Shown piece after piece: positions 8,942 through 19,002 of a stretch of 64,000 nt of DNA. Origin of the DNA: Paenarthrobacter sp. A20 (GTDB lineage Bacteria > Actinomycetota > Actinomycetes > Actinomycetales > Micrococcaceae); assembly GCF_024168825.1 (NCBI RefSeq), contig NZ_JALJWH010000001.1:4960001-5024000 (forward strand), given 5' to 3'. Below the pieces are notes generated by a model. The model did not search any database and was not told the origin of the DNA. It saw only the letters and a list, made by a program, of their open reading frames with translations. Every line of letters starts with the position of its first letter. Position 1 is the stretch's first letter. Position numbers and translations under genes: made by a program.

Positions 8942-9142
8942 ATGGCTGGCAGGTTTGAAATTCTCAGAGACACCGACGAAAAGTACCGGTTCCGGCTGAC
9001 AGCGGCCGACGGAACCGTCGTGGCCGAATCACCCACGTTCACGCACCTCTCAGGCGTCATTGCCGGCATCAATGCAGTGCGGGAGAACGCCGCAACCGGG
9101 CTGATCGTGGACCGTTCGACGGCGGCTCGCAAGGCTGCCTGA
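8942..9142 (+). CDS. DUF1508 (YegP-like) small protein
   Basis: A 66-residue single-domain protein with the YegP fold signature: FEILRDTDEKYRFRLTAADGTVVAESP followed by AVRENAATGLIVD. DUF1508 proteins are small cytosolic proteins of unknown function, often in tandem or duplicated. The start ATG 8942 has a strong purine-rich RBS (AAGGGGGAA). A paralogue lies at 56416-56607. The 187-base upstream gap includes an ATGAGGC/GCCTCAT inverted repeat (8806-8829), which may end the polymerase transcript. Confidence 0.9.
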   Translation: MAGRFEILRDTDEKYRFRLTAADGTVVAESPTFTHLSGVIAGINAVRENAATGLIVDRSTAARKAA

Positions 9143-9184
9143 GAAGAACCGCCGGTGGTACCGGAGCGGCGCTGGAGTCGACGG

Positions 9185-9865
9185 CTACTGGAGGTCGACG
9201 TCGCGCAGCTTGTCCGTTTCCCACGGAACGGTCCAGCCCAGTTCGTCGAAGAGCCCACTGAGGACCATCCCGGTAAAGCCCCAGACCAGGACGCCATTAA
9301 CTGTGAAGCCGGGGCTGGTGTAGGTACGCCCGAAACGCGAAATGGTGGCCGTTACACGGTTGACGGGATCCAGGAGGTCACGCACCGGAACCCTGAATAC
9401 CTGTGCTGATTCGGCGTAGTCCACCACTCCAACGGGCGACGGCGCATCCCACCACCCCAGCACTGGTGTCACGCGGAAGTTGCTGCGGATGAGTCCAAGC
9501 TCGGGTATGACGCCGAGCACGCGCACACCGCTTGCGTCCAGACCCGTTTCCTCCACGGCTTCACGCAGCGCCGCAGCCACCACTGAGTCGTCTTCCGGAT
9601 CCACGCTGCCGCCCGGGAAGGCCACCTGCCCGGGGTGGTCGTCAAGGGTATGTGCGCGCTCCAGCAACAAGACGTCCAGGTCCGCCGGGGCAAGAGGGCG
9701 CCCCGACGCGGCGGGGACATCATCCAGCACGCCGAAAAGCATCAGCACGGCAGCAGGCCGGTTGGTTTCCTGGGTGACTGGAAGCCTTTCCCACAGCGCC
9801 GAGTGCTGTTGCTCGCCCGCCTCGAAACGGGTGACCAGCGCCGATAACTCTTCAAGCGCGGTCAC
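9185..9865 (-). CDS. Nudix hydrolase (CoA pyrophosphatase-like)
   Basis: A 226-residue Nudix protein. The Nudix box is clear: [25 protein letters not shown] (about residues 84-108), following [21 protein letters not shown]. LLxRxxxxxxHxGQxxFPGG is typical of the NudL/CoA diphosphatase group, which cleaves CoA and its derivatives. The mycobacterial homologue in the same neighbourhood (Rv3672c) is also annotated this way. The GTG start at 9865 overlaps the stop of nth by 4 bases, so it is the distal gene of the 12167-9185 operon. Confidence 0.9.
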   Translation of the reverse strand: MTALEELSALVTRFEAGEQQHSALWERLPVTQETNRPAAVLMLFGVLDDVPAASGRPLAPADLDVLLLERAHTLDDHPGQVAFPGGSVDPEDDSVVAAALREAVEETGLDASGVRVLGVIPELGLIRSNFRVTPVLGWWDAPSPVGVVDYAESAQVFRVPVRDLLDPVNRVTATISRFGRTYTSPGFTVNGVLVWGFTGMVLSGLFDELGWTVPWETDKLRDVDLQ

Positions 9866-10656
9866 CCGGGCCTCCTTTGCGATTCCATCCGGATCTCCGC
9901 GGCACGGTGGGTCTCGGCCAGGAGCTTCTCCAACAACGCCTCACTGCCCGGAGCGAGCTCGTACTTCAGCAGCTTGGCCGCCTTGACCGGGTCAGTTTCG
10001 CCGTCGCCATAGCTGGGGCAGAGACTGGCAACAGGGCAGGCACCGCACGCTGGCTTCCTGGCATGGCACACCCGTCGGCCGTGGAACACCACCCGGTGCG
10101 ACAACATGGTCCAGTCCTTGGGTTCAAACAGTTCGGCGACGTCGAACTCGATCTTCACTGGATCATCGGAGGCCGTCCACCCGAAACGGCGGGCCAACCG
10201 TCCGAAGTGCGTGTCCACCGTGATCCCGGGAACACCGAAGGCATTCCCCAAAACCACGTTTGCGGTCTTGCGCCCAACCCCTGGAAGCGTCACCAGGTCT
10301 TCCAGCCGTCCCGGGACCTCGCCGTCGTACTCATCCACCAGACGGTTGCTGAGCGCCAGGACGTTCCGGGCCTTGGCACGGAAGAAGCCCGTTGGCTGAA
10401 GAATTGTCTCCAGCTCAATGGGATCCGCTTCGGCCAGGGCCCGCGCATCCGGGTACCGGGCAAACAGGATCTTGGTGACCTGGTTGACCAGGACGTCGGT
10501 GGTCTGGGCTGAGAGGACCGTGGCCACCACCAGCTCAAACGGGTTCCGGAAATCAAGTTCCGCATGGGCGTAGGGATACTTTTCCGCCAGGACCCTGTTG
10601 ATCTTGCGGGCACGGCGTTTGAGTGCGAGCAGCGAACCAGCTTCAGCGATGGCCAC
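9862..10656 (-). CDS. nth: Endonuclease III (DNA glycosylase/AP lyase)
   Basis: A bifunctional base-excision-repair enzyme that removes oxidised pyrimidines and nicks the resulting abasic site. The 264-residue sequence has the HhH motif [14 protein letters not shown] with the catalytic lysine, followed by the catalytic aspartate in [13 protein letters not shown]. The [4Fe-4S] cluster cysteines follow as [17 protein letters not shown] (C-x6-C-x2-C-x5-C). The start is a GTG at 10656 with AGGGA upstream. A ~50-residue tail after the cluster is longer than in E. coli Nth. It is co-transcribed with the upstream membrane protein (11-base gap) and overlaps the Nudix gene downstream. Confidence 0.96.
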   Translation of the reverse strand: MAIAEAGSLLALKRRARKINRVLAEKYPYAHAELDFRNPFELVVATVLSAQTTDVLVNQVTKILFARYPDARALAEADPIELETILQPTGFFRAKARNVLALSNRLVDEYDGEVPGRLEDLVTLPGVGRKTANVVLGNAFGVPGITVDTHFGRLARRFGWTASDDPVKIEFDVAELFEPKDWTMLSHRVVFHGRRVCHARKPACGACPVASLCPSYGDGETDPVKAAKLLKYELAPGSEALLEKLLAETHRAAEIRMESQRRPG

Positions 10657-10667
10657 GGGATCCCTGC

Positions 10668-12167
10668 TTAGCCGCGTTCGATGTTGCTGAGCTCCCGAAG
10701 AACCCCAACCTTGCCGTCGGTGTCCTGCACCAGGAATTCATGACCTCGGTCCTCCAGTGCAAGCACCCAACCACCGGGCTCAATGGTGAAGGCAGGAGTT
10801 CCCGAGTGTTCGTCGTAGGCAGTCCGGGGTTGGGCCACAGCGAACCAGAACGCCTCATACTGCGGGGAATCGGAGTCGTCCGGCCGGCTGGCAGGGTCCA
10901 CGGTGGCACCGATGGAGTCGCTGACCTTCCTGGTGTCCCCCGAGACAATGGGGGTTGCCATGGTGGCAGCCCACGGCTGCTGGGTGGCAGCCTGCTGCGT
11001 GGCGTGCTGCGTAGTAGCGGGCTCAGCGACGGCCGGGGACTTTCCTGATTCGGTCTTTGCCTCAGCACCCTTCACGATCTCCTGCTCCCGTGACGGCGCG
11101 GAAGGAGGAGTGCCAGCACCGGACGGTGCCTGGGCAGCTACAGGACCAGCCGCTGAAGGGTCAGTCACTTCTGCTGGCCTGCCGTCCGCTGAAGGGGCGT
11201 CCGCTGCACGGCCGTCCGCTGAATGCACGACGGCGGGGGCTTCCGTCGCCGGCGACGGTGCAGCGGAATAGGTCGCCGGCGGAGCGAAGGGGCTGGAACC
11301 TGCGGCGGTACCGGCAGCGCCGGCAGCGCCGGCACCGGGAGCACCCGCGCCGGGCGCTCCCGTGGAGGCTGCAGCAGCCGATGCAGCGGGAGCCTGGAGC
11401 CCCGAAGCCTGCGTACCCGACGACTCCGGACCCGGAGCCTGTGCCCCGGCGACTGAGGGGCCCGGAGCGGGATACCCGGACGTCGCACCTTGGAAGCCGG
11501 GAGTCGAAGCGCCAATGGAAGTGCCCTCAGCCGGCTTGGCAGCATTGGGCTCCTTGGGCGCTTTAGGCGATGCGGGCTTACGGCTCGGCACTATGGCTTC
11601 GCGGGCAACAACATGGGCCGGGACTTCGGCACGGCCCTTGAAATCAGCGGAGAGCCACGGAAGATGCGGGGCCAGGACGGTTGCAGCCAGCAAACCTACG
11701 GAGCCGACCAAACCCAACAAAACGCCGCCGTTGAACGAGTTGGCGATGGTCAGGAAAAAGAGCGGGAAGGCGAAAGAGGCCGTGACGGACGCGAACTGGT
11801 CAACGGACAATGAGCCGACGCGGACGATGGTTCCCGGCTGCAATCTGCGGGCAACGAACAGTGCCACGACGACCAACGGAAGGATGATGCCGAGCAACAG
11901 GAAGAACAGGTTTCCAAGGTTCCATAGGTTGTAGCGTGCTCCGAACATCGGCAACAGGGACGCAACGAACATCAGCAGCGTGGAGCCGAAGACAGTCAGG
12001 TCCCGAATGGTGAACGGCCCCAGGACGGCGTCGTACTTGGCTACGTCCTTCGTGGCAGCGTCGTTCTTAAGGGGTCCTCCGGACGTACCTGTTGCGGTGG
12101 CCGTTCCAGCCGTGGTGTCCGGTCCCGTCGGTTGTGAGTCGTGCGGGCCTGGGCTCAGCTGGTTCAT
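10668..12167 (-). CDS. Hypothetical membrane protein with long Ala/Pro/Gly-rich cytoplasmic segment
   Basis: 499 residues, not assigned to any family I recognise. Residues about 1-45 are Thr/Gly-rich. About 55-175 contain four membrane segments ([71 protein letters not shown]). A low-complexity Ala/Pro/Gly/Ser stretch follows for about 230 residues, with small internal repeats such as [12 protein letters not shown] compact C-terminal piece ([17 protein letters not shown]...[35 protein letters not shown]) looks globular and conserved in style. The start has a strong RBS (GAAGGAGAAATAG). It is the first gene of an operon with nth and the Nudix gene. Confidence 0.8.
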   Translation of the reverse strand: MNQLSPGPHDSQPTGPDTTAGTATATGTSGGPLKNDAATKDVAKYDAVLGPFTIRDLTVFGSTLLMFVASLLPMFGARYNLWNLGNLFFLLLGIILPLVVVALFVARRLQPGTIVRVGSLSVDQFASVTASFAFPLFFLTIANSFNGGVLLGLVGSVGLLAATVLAPHLPWLSADFKGRAEVPAHVVAREAIVPSRKPASPKAPKEPNAAKPAEGTSIGASTPGFQGATSGYPAPGPSVAGAQAPGPESSGTQASGLQAPAASAAAASTGAPGAGAPGAGAAGAAGTAAGSSPFAPPATYSAAPSPATEAPAVVHSADGRAADAPSADGRPAEVTDPSAAGPVAAQAPSGAGTPPSAPSREQEIVKGAEAKTESGKSPAVAEPATTQHATQQAATQQPWAATMATPIVSGDTRKVSDSIGATVDPASRPDDSDSPQYEAFWFAVAQPRTAYDEHSGTPAFTIEPGGWVLALEDRGHEFLVQDTDGKVGVLRELSNIERG

Positions 12168-12636
12168 CTATTTCTCCTTCGTACGGCGGTGTCCTGGGCA
12201 GTCCGGTCCGGTGATCCCGCAGGATTCCGCGGAAAACCGGACACACCTGACGATGCGTCCCAGGACTTCTTCAGCCTATGCCACCCCACTGACAGGGTTC
12301 TAGCTGAAAACGGCCATCCAGCTTCGCCCACAGCAAACTCCAAGGTTCCTTACAGAAAGTGCCCCGGCTTGGTGGCGTCGACAGCGGCGGGCAGGTGCCG
12401 CCGTCGTCGTCATGTAAGCGGTTCCCCACCGCCGGTGGCGCCATTCGTCGCTAAATCCGCGCCGCTCGCTGGCACGTTTGTGATGACGCACACGTAGGAC
12501 CTTTCAAAGCGATAGTGTTGATGGCGGACAGCACTCTGCGGACCTTTCGGGGAGACGCTCGACGCCGACGACGGCCCGGGCGGGAACCTCGCGGCAGGTT
12601 CCGCGCAGCAAAGATCGATGAATGATGAGGTTCACC
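12168..12636. other. Divergent intergenic region between membrane-protein operon and acs
   Basis: About 470 bases with no convincing gene. It should hold the promoters of both flanking transcripts. I see no strong sigma70 pair, RNA fold or repeat in it. Short open frames here have no RBS or family features. Confidence 0.5.
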
Positions 12637-14682
12637 ATGTCCCAGGACACCACCGGATCCACGGCCACCGCTGCAGCTTCAACAGCTCACAACGGTCAGG
12701 CCCCCCACGTTGAGGCGCTTGAAAACCTCCTCCACGAGAACCGCAGGTTCGCGCCGTCGGCCGAATTCGCCGCGAACGCAGTCACAAGCGCGGACGCCTA
12801 CAAAGAGGCTGAAGCTGATCGCCCTGCGTTCTGGGCCAAGCAGGCCCGTGAACTGCTGACCTGGGACAAGGACTTCACCGAGGCCCTGGATTGGTCCAAC
12901 CCGCCGTTCGCCAAGTGGTTCGTCGGCGGCGAGATCAACGCTGCGTACAACGCGCTGGACCGTCACGTGGAGAACGGCCTGGGCGACCGCGTGGCCATCT
13001 ACTTCGAAGGCGAACCGGGCGACACCCGCAGCTACACGTATGCGGAGCTGACCAAGGAGGTCAAGAAAGCCGCCAACGCGTTCGAGTCCCTCGGCGTTGC
13101 CAAGGGCGACCGCGTGGCCGTATACCTGCCCATGATCCCCGAAGCCGTCATCACGCTCTTGGCCTGCGCCAGGATCGGGGCAGTGCACTCCGTGGTGTTC
13201 GGTGGCTTCTCCGCCGACGCGTTGCGTTCCCGGATCGAGGACGCCGAAGCCAAGCTCGTGGTCACCGCCGATGGCACCTACCGCCGCGGCAAGCCCAGCG
13301 CCCTGAAGCCGGCCGTGGACGAAGCCCTCTCCAAGGAAGGTCATACGGTCCAGAACGTTGTTGTGGTCAAGCGCAACGGCGAGGACGTCAACTGGGTGGA
13401 AGGCCGCGACCTCTGGTGGTCTGAAACCGTAGACAAGGCAGATACGGAGCACACCGCCGTCGGGCACGACTCCGAGCACCAGCTGTTCATCCTCTACACC
13501 TCAGGCACCACCGGAAAGCCCAAGGGCATCCTGCACACCACCGGCGGCTACCTCACCCAGGGCGCCTACACCCACAAGGCCGTGTTCGACCTCCACCCCG
13601 AAACGGACGTGTACTGGTGCACCGCCGACGTCGGCTGGGTCACGGGCCACTCGTACGTCACCTACGCGCCGCTCATCAACGGCGCCACCCAGGTCATGTA
13701 CGAAGGCACTCCGGACTCCCCGCACCAGGGCCGCTGGTGGGAAATCGTGGAGAAGTACAAGGTCTCCATCCTGTACACCGCCCCTACCGCCATCCGGACG
13801 TTCATGAAGTGGGGCCGGGACATCCCGGACAAGTACGATCTCTCCTCCATCCGCGTCCTGGGCTCCGTGGGCGAATCCATCAACCCCGAAGCGTGGATGT
13901 GGTACCGGGACGTCATCGGCGCCAACGCCGGTAAGAACGGCGAAAAGAAGGAACACCCCGCCCCGATCGTGGACACCTGGTGGCAGACAGAAACCGGCGC
14001 ACAGATGATCGCGCCGCTGCCTGGCGTCACGGCCACCAAGCCCGGCTCGGCCCAGGTTCCGCTGCCCGGCATCGCCGTGGACGTGGTGGACGAGGCCGGC
14101 CAGTCCGTGGCCAACGGTGAAGGCGGCTACCTGGTGGTCCGCGAGCCGTGGCCCTCCATGCTCCGAGGCATCTGGGGCGACCCGGAACGCTTCAAGGACA
14201 CCTACTGGTCCCGGTTCGAGGCCATGTACTTCGCCGGCGATGGCGCCAAGAAGGACGAAGACGGCGACGTCTGGCTCCTGGGCCGCGTGGACGACGTCAT
14301 GAACGTCTCCGGCCACCGCCTCTCCACCACGGAAATCGAATCCGCCCTCGTCAGCCACCCTTCCGTCGCTGAAGCAGCCGTCGTTGGCGCCGCTGACGAG
14401 ACCACCGGACAGGCCGTCGTCGCGTTCGTCATCCTGCGCGGTGACGCCGTGAACAACGGCGACGAAACCGTCCTGGAGCTGCGCAACCACGTGGGCAAGG
14501 AAATCGGCCCGATCGCCAAACCCAAGCAGCTCCTGATCGTCCCGGAACTGCCCAAGACGCGCTCCGGCAAGATCGTCCGCCGCCTCCTGAAGGACATCGC
14601 AGAAGGCCGCGACACCGGAGACGCCACCACCCTGGCCGACCCCGGCATCATGACCCAGATCGCGGAGTCGCTGCGTAAGTAG
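12637..14682 (+). CDS. acs: Acetyl-CoA synthetase (acetate-CoA ligase)
   Basis: Converts acetate, ATP and CoA to acetyl-CoA via acetyl-AMP, for growth on or salvage of acetate. The ~681-residue protein has the full Acs architecture: N-terminal ACAS_N region, the AMP-binding signature [12 protein letters not shown] (about residue 287), DTWWQTETG, the hinge region around [13 protein letters not shown], and the C-terminal [13 protein letters not shown]. The lysine of SGKI is the conserved residue acetylated in other Acs proteins. ATG 12637 (MSQDTTGS) is preferred over ATG 12622/12625 because GAGG lies 6 bases before it. The homologue sits in the same block in mycobacteria (Rv3667). Confidence 0.96.
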   Translation: MSQDTTGSTATAAASTAHNGQAPHVEALENLLHENRRFAPSAEFAANAVTSADAYKEAEADRPAFWAKQARELLTWDKDFTEALDWSNPPFAKWFVGGEINAAYNALDRHVENGLGDRVAIYFEGEPGDTRSYTYAELTKEVKKAANAFESLGVAKGDRVAVYLPMIPEAVITLLACARIGAVHSVVFGGFSADALRSRIEDAEAKLVVTADGTYRRGKPSALKPAVDEALSKEGHTVQNVVVVKRNGEDVNWVEGRDLWWSETVDKADTEHTAVGHDSEHQLFILYTSGTTGKPKGILHTTGGYLTQGAYTHKAVFDLHPETDVYWCTADVGWVTGHSYVTYAPLINGATQVMYEGTPDSPHQGRWWEIVEKYKVSILYTAPTAIRTFMKWGRDIPDKYDLSSIRVLGSVGESINPEAWMWYRDVIGANAGKNGEKKEHPAPIVDTWWQTETGAQMIAPLPGVTATKPGSAQVPLPGIAVDVVDEAGQSVANGEGGYLVVREPWPSMLRGIWGDPERFKDTYWSRFEAMYFAGDGAKKDEDGDVWLLGRVDDVMNVSGHRLSTTEIESALVSHPSVAEAAVVGAADETTGQAVVAFVILRGDAVNNGDETVLELRNHVGKEIGPIAKPKQLLIVPELPKTRSGKIVRRLLKDIAEGRDTGDATTLADPGIMTQIAESLRK

Positions 14683-14690
14683 GCAATTCT

Positions 14691-14730
14691 CGACGGCGCC
14701 GCTCGCCTCACACGGTGAGCGGCGCCGTCG
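14691..14730 (+). terminator. Stem-loop after acs
   Basis: A perfect 14-bp inverted repeat (CGACGGCGCCGCTC / GAGCGGCGCCGTCG) with a 12-base loop starts 8 bases after the acs stop. No T-run follows, so it is a hairpin-type terminator without a U tract, common in high-GC actinobacteria. Confidence 0.7.
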
Positions 14731-14849
14731 TGAGTTCGGCCGGTTGCGTGACGACGCCGCGACTGGATTTGCCGCCGGGTTGCGAAACTGCGTCCTAGAC
14801 TGGAGCCAGACTCAGCCTCACGTCTACGAGGCTCTCCAGAAAGGCCCTG

Positions 14850-15638
14850 ATGCTTCAGGCAGCACGCCACTCCGCCATCATCGATGCCGTCCAGCGCGAA
14901 CGCGTGGTGCGCGTCTCCGACCTCGCCCAACTGCTGGGCGTCTCCCCCATGACCGTCCGGCGGGACATCGAAGCCCTCGAGGAAACGGGCCGTGTGGAAC
15001 GTATCCACGGCGGTGCGAAGCTTCCCGGTGATGCGAGCACCCATGAACCGGGCTTCGAGTTGAAGTCCACACAGCTCACTGCAGAGAAGCACGCGATTGC
15101 CGTCGAAGCCGCCACCTTGGTCCAGGAAGGCATGGCCATCGGCCTCAGCGCCGGCACCACCACATGGGCCCTGGCTCAGGAACTGGTTCACGGGCCGCGT
15201 ATCACCGTGGTCACCAACTCCGTGCGGATCGCGGATCTGTTCCACCACGGCGCATCATCGGGCCCCGGCCGTTTCGGCTCCACTGTGATCCTGATCGGCG
15301 GCGAGCGCACTCCGTCGGATGCTTTGGTGGGTCCGATTGCGACGGCTTCCCTGAAGCAGCTCCACTTGGATGTCCTGTTCCTGGGAGTCCACGGTATGGA
15401 TGCGCAGGCCGGCTTCACCACGCCGAACCTGCTCGAAGCGGAGACGGACCGTGCCTTCATGTCGTCCGCCCGGAGCACCGTTGTCCTGGCCGATCACAGC
15501 AAGTGGGGCGTGGTGGGCATCGCCTCGATCGCCCAGTTGGAAGAGGCCGACGAGCTGATCACGGATTCGCTGCTGGGCGAGGACGCCCGACGTGTGCTGG
15601 CCGAGAATGTGGCCAAGCTGCGGATTGCGGAGGCTTAG
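14850..15638 (+). CDS. DeoR/GlpR-family transcriptional regulator
   Basis: A 262-residue repressor-type protein. The N-terminal DeoR helix-turn-helix is clear (RHSAIIDAVQRERVVRVSDLAQLLGVSPMTVRRDIEALEETGRVERIHGGA, about residues 6-57). The C-terminal sugar-phosphate sensor (DeoRC) domain follows, with GLSAGTTTWALAQEL, FLGVHGMDAQAGFTTPNLLEAE and VVLADHSKWG. DeoR proteins usually respond to a phosphorylated sugar and control an adjacent catabolic operon. No sugar kinase or aldolase is adjacent, so the target is open; the alpha-galactoside cluster starts 2.3 kb downstream but has its own LacI. AGAAAGG precedes the ATG. Confidence 0.92.
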   Translation: MLQAARHSAIIDAVQRERVVRVSDLAQLLGVSPMTVRRDIEALEETGRVERIHGGAKLPGDASTHEPGFELKSTQLTAEKHAIAVEAATLVQEGMAIGLSAGTTTWALAQELVHGPRITVVTNSVRIADLFHHGASSGPGRFGSTVILIGGERTPSDALVGPIATASLKQLHLDVLFLGVHGMDAQAGFTTPNLLEAETDRAFMSSARSTVVLADHSKWGVVGIASIAQLEEADELITDSLLGEDARRVLAENVAKLRIAEA

Positions 15639-15654
15639 CCCAAGTAGGTAGCAG
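15639..15654 (+). repeat. Half copy of CCCAAGTAGGTAGCAG intergenic element
   Basis: The 16 bases CCCAAGTAGGTAGCAG directly after the DeoR stop codon are identical to the left arm of the stem-loop at 57886-57952. No matching right arm (CTGCGACTCAGTT) is found nearby, so this looks like a solo or decayed copy. Confidence 0.6.
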
Positions 15655-15744
15655 TTGGGTCTCATACCGCGGGTGGAGGCAGGTCCGCAGAGTTCAACCG
15701 CGGGACTGACGCCGCGGAATGCAGTTCTTGTGGATGCTGGATAT

Positions 15745-16491
15745 ATGAACGCCATCCTCGACGCCCAGCAACTCACCAAGCACTATCCCGGCAGCATTGC
15801 CTTGGACCGCGTCGACTTCACAGCAAACGCCGGCGAGTCCATTGCGATCATCGGACCTTCCGGTTCGGGTAAGACGACACTTCTGCACTGCCTTGCCGGG
15901 ATTTTGAGGCCCGACGCCGGATCGATCACCTTGAACACGCCATCGGCACCTTTGAGGCTGGACACCTTGGGTGACGCCGCGTTGTCGCGCCTCCGCCGTG
16001 AGGAGTTTGGGTTCGTCTTCCAACAGGGCATGCTCCTGCCGGAACTGACCGCCGTGGAGAACGTGGCCCTGGCGCTCATGTTGAACGGAACCGACCGGGC
16101 TACGTCAGAGTCCCGGGCGGCCGAGTGGCTTGGGGCTTTGGGCCTTGCGGGCATGGAGCAGCGCCGGTTGGGTGAGCTGTCCGGTGGGCAGGTCCAGCGC
16201 GTGGCCATTGCCCGCGCCCAGGTCACAGGTGCTCGTGTGGTCTTCGCGGACGAACCCACCGGCGCTCTGGATTCTGCAACGTCCAACGAAGTCCTGGACG
16301 TTTTGCTTCGCTCAGTGGCAGCCAACGGCCGCACGTTGCTGGTGGTGACGCATGATCCCAACGTGGCGGCCCGCTGCCAACGCGTGGTGGAATTGCGCGA
16401 CGGCCGGATCGTGGCGGACAGTGGCAGCGCGGTTGCCGCTCCCGCCCAGGCCGCGCCCGCCACCAACTTCAAGGGTGCCTTCAATGTCTAG
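15745..16491 (+). CDS. ABC transporter ATP-binding protein (MacB/LolD-type)
   Basis: The ATPase of a two-gene ABC system. The 248-residue sequence has Walker A GPSGSGKTT (about 38-46), Q-loop FVFQQGMLLPELT, signature LSGGQVQRVAIARA, Walker B VVFADEPTGALD and H-loop VVTHD. The LSGGQ-plus-DEPTGALD form is typical of ATPases paired with FtsX-like permeases (lipoprotein release, antibiotic-peptide sensing or export). The start ATG 15745 (MNAILDAQQLTKHYPG) is chosen on family alignment; upstream codons in frame lack family character. It overlaps the permease gene by 8 bases. Confidence 0.93.
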   Translation: MNAILDAQQLTKHYPGSIALDRVDFTANAGESIAIIGPSGSGKTTLLHCLAGILRPDAGSITLNTPSAPLRLDTLGDAALSRLRREEFGFVFQQGMLLPELTAVENVALALMLNGTDRATSESRAAEWLGALGLAGMEQRRLGELSGGQVQRVAIARAQVTGARVVFADEPTGALDSATSNEVLDVLLRSVAANGRTLLVVTHDPNVAARCQRVVELRDGRIVADSGSAVAAPAQAAPATNFKGAFNV

Positions 16492-17854
16492 CCTCTCCAT
16501 GGCCCTGCGCCTCACCCCGTACCTCGCGCGGAGCAGCGGCAGCAGCCTCAGGGAAACGGGCCTCCGTGACGCCGGGTTGCCCGTACTGGCCTTCGGTACG
16601 GTCACAGCACTTCTGCTCACAGTGGCCGGGGGCTCACAAGTCTTCTGGTCTTGGTCGGATGACATCGCGGGCACTTACCAAGCGCTGGCCGTCGTCGCCA
16701 TGGTCCTGCTCATCATTCCGCTCCTGACGCTCGGTGCCTCAGCCGCCCGGCTCGCCGCCCGCCGTCGTGATGACCGCCTGGCATCGTTGCGCCTGCTAGG
16801 TGCCAATAGCGGGACGGTGGTGTGGATGACTGTTATTGAGTCCACTGTCCTGGCTGCTGTGGGGGCGCTGGCGGGCGCGGGGCTGTATGCCTGCATGGCT
16901 CCGTTCCTGGGGTTGATCCAGTTCCGCGGCCAGGCAATCGGAAGCCATGCATGGCTGTCCGTCCCATCCATCCTGGGCTGCATCCTCGCCGTCTGCGTCC
17001 TGGCTGCGGCGAGTGCGGCGCTTGGACTCCGGAAGGTCGTCGTGACGCCTTTGGGCGTCAGGACCCGGCAAACGGCCGACGGCGCCCACTGGGTTCGCGG
17101 ACTCATCGCGGCCGTGGTGGTGGTCATCGGCGTGGTGGCGATGGGGATGCTCAGCAGCTTTGGCGCGTTCATTGTGATCATCGCTGTCATGGGTGGCTGC
17201 TTTGGACTGGCGCTGTTGGCATTGAACCTTATGGGTCCTTGGATCCTGCGGCTGCGCGCCTCCTCACAGCTCAAGCGGGCCAAGCGACCCGAGCAACTGC
17301 TGGCCGCACGGACCGTGCTGGAGAGCCCCAAGGAATCGTGGCGGCAAGTTGGGGGCGTCGCGATGACCAGCTTTGTGGGGGTGTTCGTGGGCGTCGGCAT
17401 GGCTGTGGCTGACACCATAGGTCCCGGCGCCACGGATGAAACGGCTTTGCTGGTCCGCGACATCAACACCGGTGTGATGATCACGCTGCTGGGCTCGTTC
17501 CTGATGGTGGCGTGCTCAGCGGGCGTGAACCAGGCCGCTGCGGTGCTGGACCGGGCGTCGACCCTGGTGGCCCTGGATCGAGTGGGGATGCCGCGCAAGC
17601 TCATGGTGGCGGCACGGGTCAAGGCTGTCATGTCGCCGCTCTTCCTGGTGGCCGGCATCTCGGCGGCCGCTGCTGCGGTGCTGGTCCTGCCGCTGACGGG
17701 CACCGTGTTGTTGACCCAGCCCGTGGTGTTCCTGACCATCGGCGGAGTGTTCGCGGCCGGGTTCCTGCTGGTCCGGTTGGCCGTAGCTGCAGGCACCGCG
17801 CAGATCGGCCAGGTCCTGGCCCGGCCGGAGCGCTACGCGAGCATGGACTCCTAG
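16484..17854 (+). CDS. FtsX-like permease of the preceding ABC system
   Basis: A 456-residue integral membrane protein. It has about ten hydrophobic segments in two FtsX-like halves, with the conserved cytoplasmic loop RRRDDRLASLRLLGA after the second segment. Near 370-440 a second block (LDRASTLVALDRVGMPRKLMVAARVK) mirrors it. The ATG 16484 lies inside the last codons of the ATPase gene, indicating translational coupling. The substrate cannot be told from sequence. No two-component system is adjacent, so a bacitracin-type sensing role is not supported by context. Confidence 0.88.
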   Translation: MSSLSMALRLTPYLARSSGSSLRETGLRDAGLPVLAFGTVTALLLTVAGGSQVFWSWSDDIAGTYQALAVVAMVLLIIPLLTLGASAARLAARRRDDRLASLRLLGANSGTVVWMTVIESTVLAAVGALAGAGLYACMAPFLGLIQFRGQAIGSHAWLSVPSILGCILAVCVLAAASAALGLRKVVVTPLGVRTRQTADGAHWVRGLIAAVVVVIGVVAMGMLSSFGAFIVIIAVMGGCFGLALLALNLMGPWILRLRASSQLKRAKRPEQLLAARTVLESPKESWRQVGGVAMTSFVGVFVGVGMAVADTIGPGATDETALLVRDINTGVMITLLGSFLMVACSAGVNQAAAVLDRASTLVALDRVGMPRKLMVAARVKAVMSPLFLVAGISAAAAAVLVLPLTGTVLLTQPVVFLTIGGVFAAGFLLVRLAVAAGTAQIGQVLARPERYASMDS

Positions 17855-17858
17855 CCGC

Positions 17859-17970
17859 TCCCGCCCGACCCTCTATCACCGTTGGCCCCCTCCCGCCCGA
17901 CCCTCTAGGAGCGGCCGTGAAAGGTGATAGAGCATCGGGCCGAACAGGCGAATCGGTGAAAGAGGGTGCT
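17859..17970. repeat. 32-bp-period intergenic repeat array (opposed copies)
   Basis: Between convergent genes. Two copies on the minus strand (CGCCCGACCCTCTA at about 17863 and 17895, exactly 32 bases apart) face two copies on the plus strand (GGTGATAGAGCATCGGGC from 17923 and GGTGAAAGAGGGT from 17955, again 32 bases apart). The opposed copies can pair into a long imperfect hairpin (CCCGACCCTCTATCACC with GGTGATAGAGCATCGGG). It belongs with the arrays at 27.4, 28.0 and 32.5 kb. Confidence 0.7.
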
Positions 17971-18988
17971 ATTTGCAGCCGCAGGACTGCCGGATGATCA
18001 GCTCGGTCGGCAGGATGTGGTGTTGCGGTTCTTCCGCTCGGTCCTTCCCCACCAAGGCCCGAACGGCGGCCTCCGCCATCAGCTGGACCGGTTGGGACAC
18101 CGTGGTCAGTGCAGGCCAACTGTATTCGGAGTCCAAGGAACCGTCGAAGGACACCAACGCCATGTCTTCGGGCACCCGCACTCCGGCCTCGTGGAAGGCC
18201 CGGAGGATGCCGATGGCTTGCATGTCGTTGCTGGCGAAGATCGCAGTGGGCCGGTTGGACATGGACAGGAATCGCTTGCCGACTTCGTACCCACCAGGCC
18301 GGGTGAAGGGGCTGTGCAGCATTGGCCCGTCCGGCAGGCCCGCCTCACGCAGGGTGGCAAGCCAGCCCACTTCGCGCCCGTCCAACTGGTTTCCGGTATT
18401 GGTACCGATGGCCAGCCCGATGTTCTTGTGACCATGCCCTATCAGGTGCTCGACGGCGGCACGACCACCGGCTTCCAGATCCACGCCCACGCTGGCAAAA
18501 CCCGGAGGAGATCCTGCGTTGTTCAACAGGACCGACGGGATTTCCGAGGCTTCCAACTCCGTGACATCGGGGTCGAAGACGCAGCTGGCCAGGAAGACGC
18601 CGTCCACCTGTCGTGCGGCCAAGGTACGGATGTTCTTGCGCTCACGGGTCAGGCTGCCATCGGAATTGGTCAGCACCATTCCGTAGCCCAGTTCCGATGC
18701 CGCCTCTTCCACGGCATGGGCAAGATGCGTGAAGAAGGGGTTGGTGTTGTCCGGCACCACAACGCCGATGGTCTCGCTGGACCCCAGCTTCAACGCCCGC
18801 GCCGCCGCGTTGGGACGGTACCCGAGGATACGGATGGCGTCGCGCACTTTGGCTTCCGTTGCCGGCGCAACGTTCTTAGGACCACCGTTCACCACATAAC
18901 TCACGACGGCGGTACTCACCCCGGCGTACCGGGCCACGTCTTTGCGTGTTACCGGGCCGCGCGGGGTTTGTACTGCTGAAGTGGTCAT
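17969..18988 (-). CDS. LacI-family transcriptional regulator of the alpha-galactoside cluster
   Basis: A 339-residue LacI/GalR repressor. The N-terminal HTH is VTRKDVARYAGVSTAVVSYVVNGG (about 13-36), with hinge-helix region YRPNAAARALKLGSSETIGVVVPD. The periplasmic-binding-like effector domain follows (IFASNDMQAIGILRAFHEAGVRVPEDMALVSFD). The protein ends in CGCK. It lies 14 bases downstream of the oxidoreductase gene, so the two probably form one transcript. That transcript reads from the intergenic region carrying two palindromic operator candidates at 20280 and 20355. The likely inducer is an alpha-galactoside or galactose, inferred from the GH36 gene. Confidence 0.94.
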   Translation of the reverse strand: MTTSAVQTPRGPVTRKDVARYAGVSTAVVSYVVNGGPKNVAPATEAKVRDAIRILGYRPNAAARALKLGSSETIGVVVPDNTNPFFTHLAHAVEEAASELGYGMVLTNSDGSLTRERKNIRTLAARQVDGVFLASCVFDPDVTELEASEIPSVLLNNAGSPPGFASVGVDLEAGGRAAVEHLIGHGHKNIGLAIGTNTGNQLDGREVGWLATLREAGLPDGPMLHSPFTRPGGYEVGKRFLSMSNRPTAIFASNDMQAIGILRAFHEAGVRVPEDMALVSFDGSLDSEYSWPALTTVSQPVQLMAEAAVRALVGKDRAEEPQHHILPTELIIRQSCGCK

Positions 18989-19002
18989 GGGGTAAATGCT
19001 AG

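Noticed and set aside
12479..12492. Crp-like site TGTGATGACGCACA upstream of acs
   Set aside because: The half-sites are two bases too close for the TGTGA-N6-TCACA spacing, so it does not fit a Crp/GlxR site.
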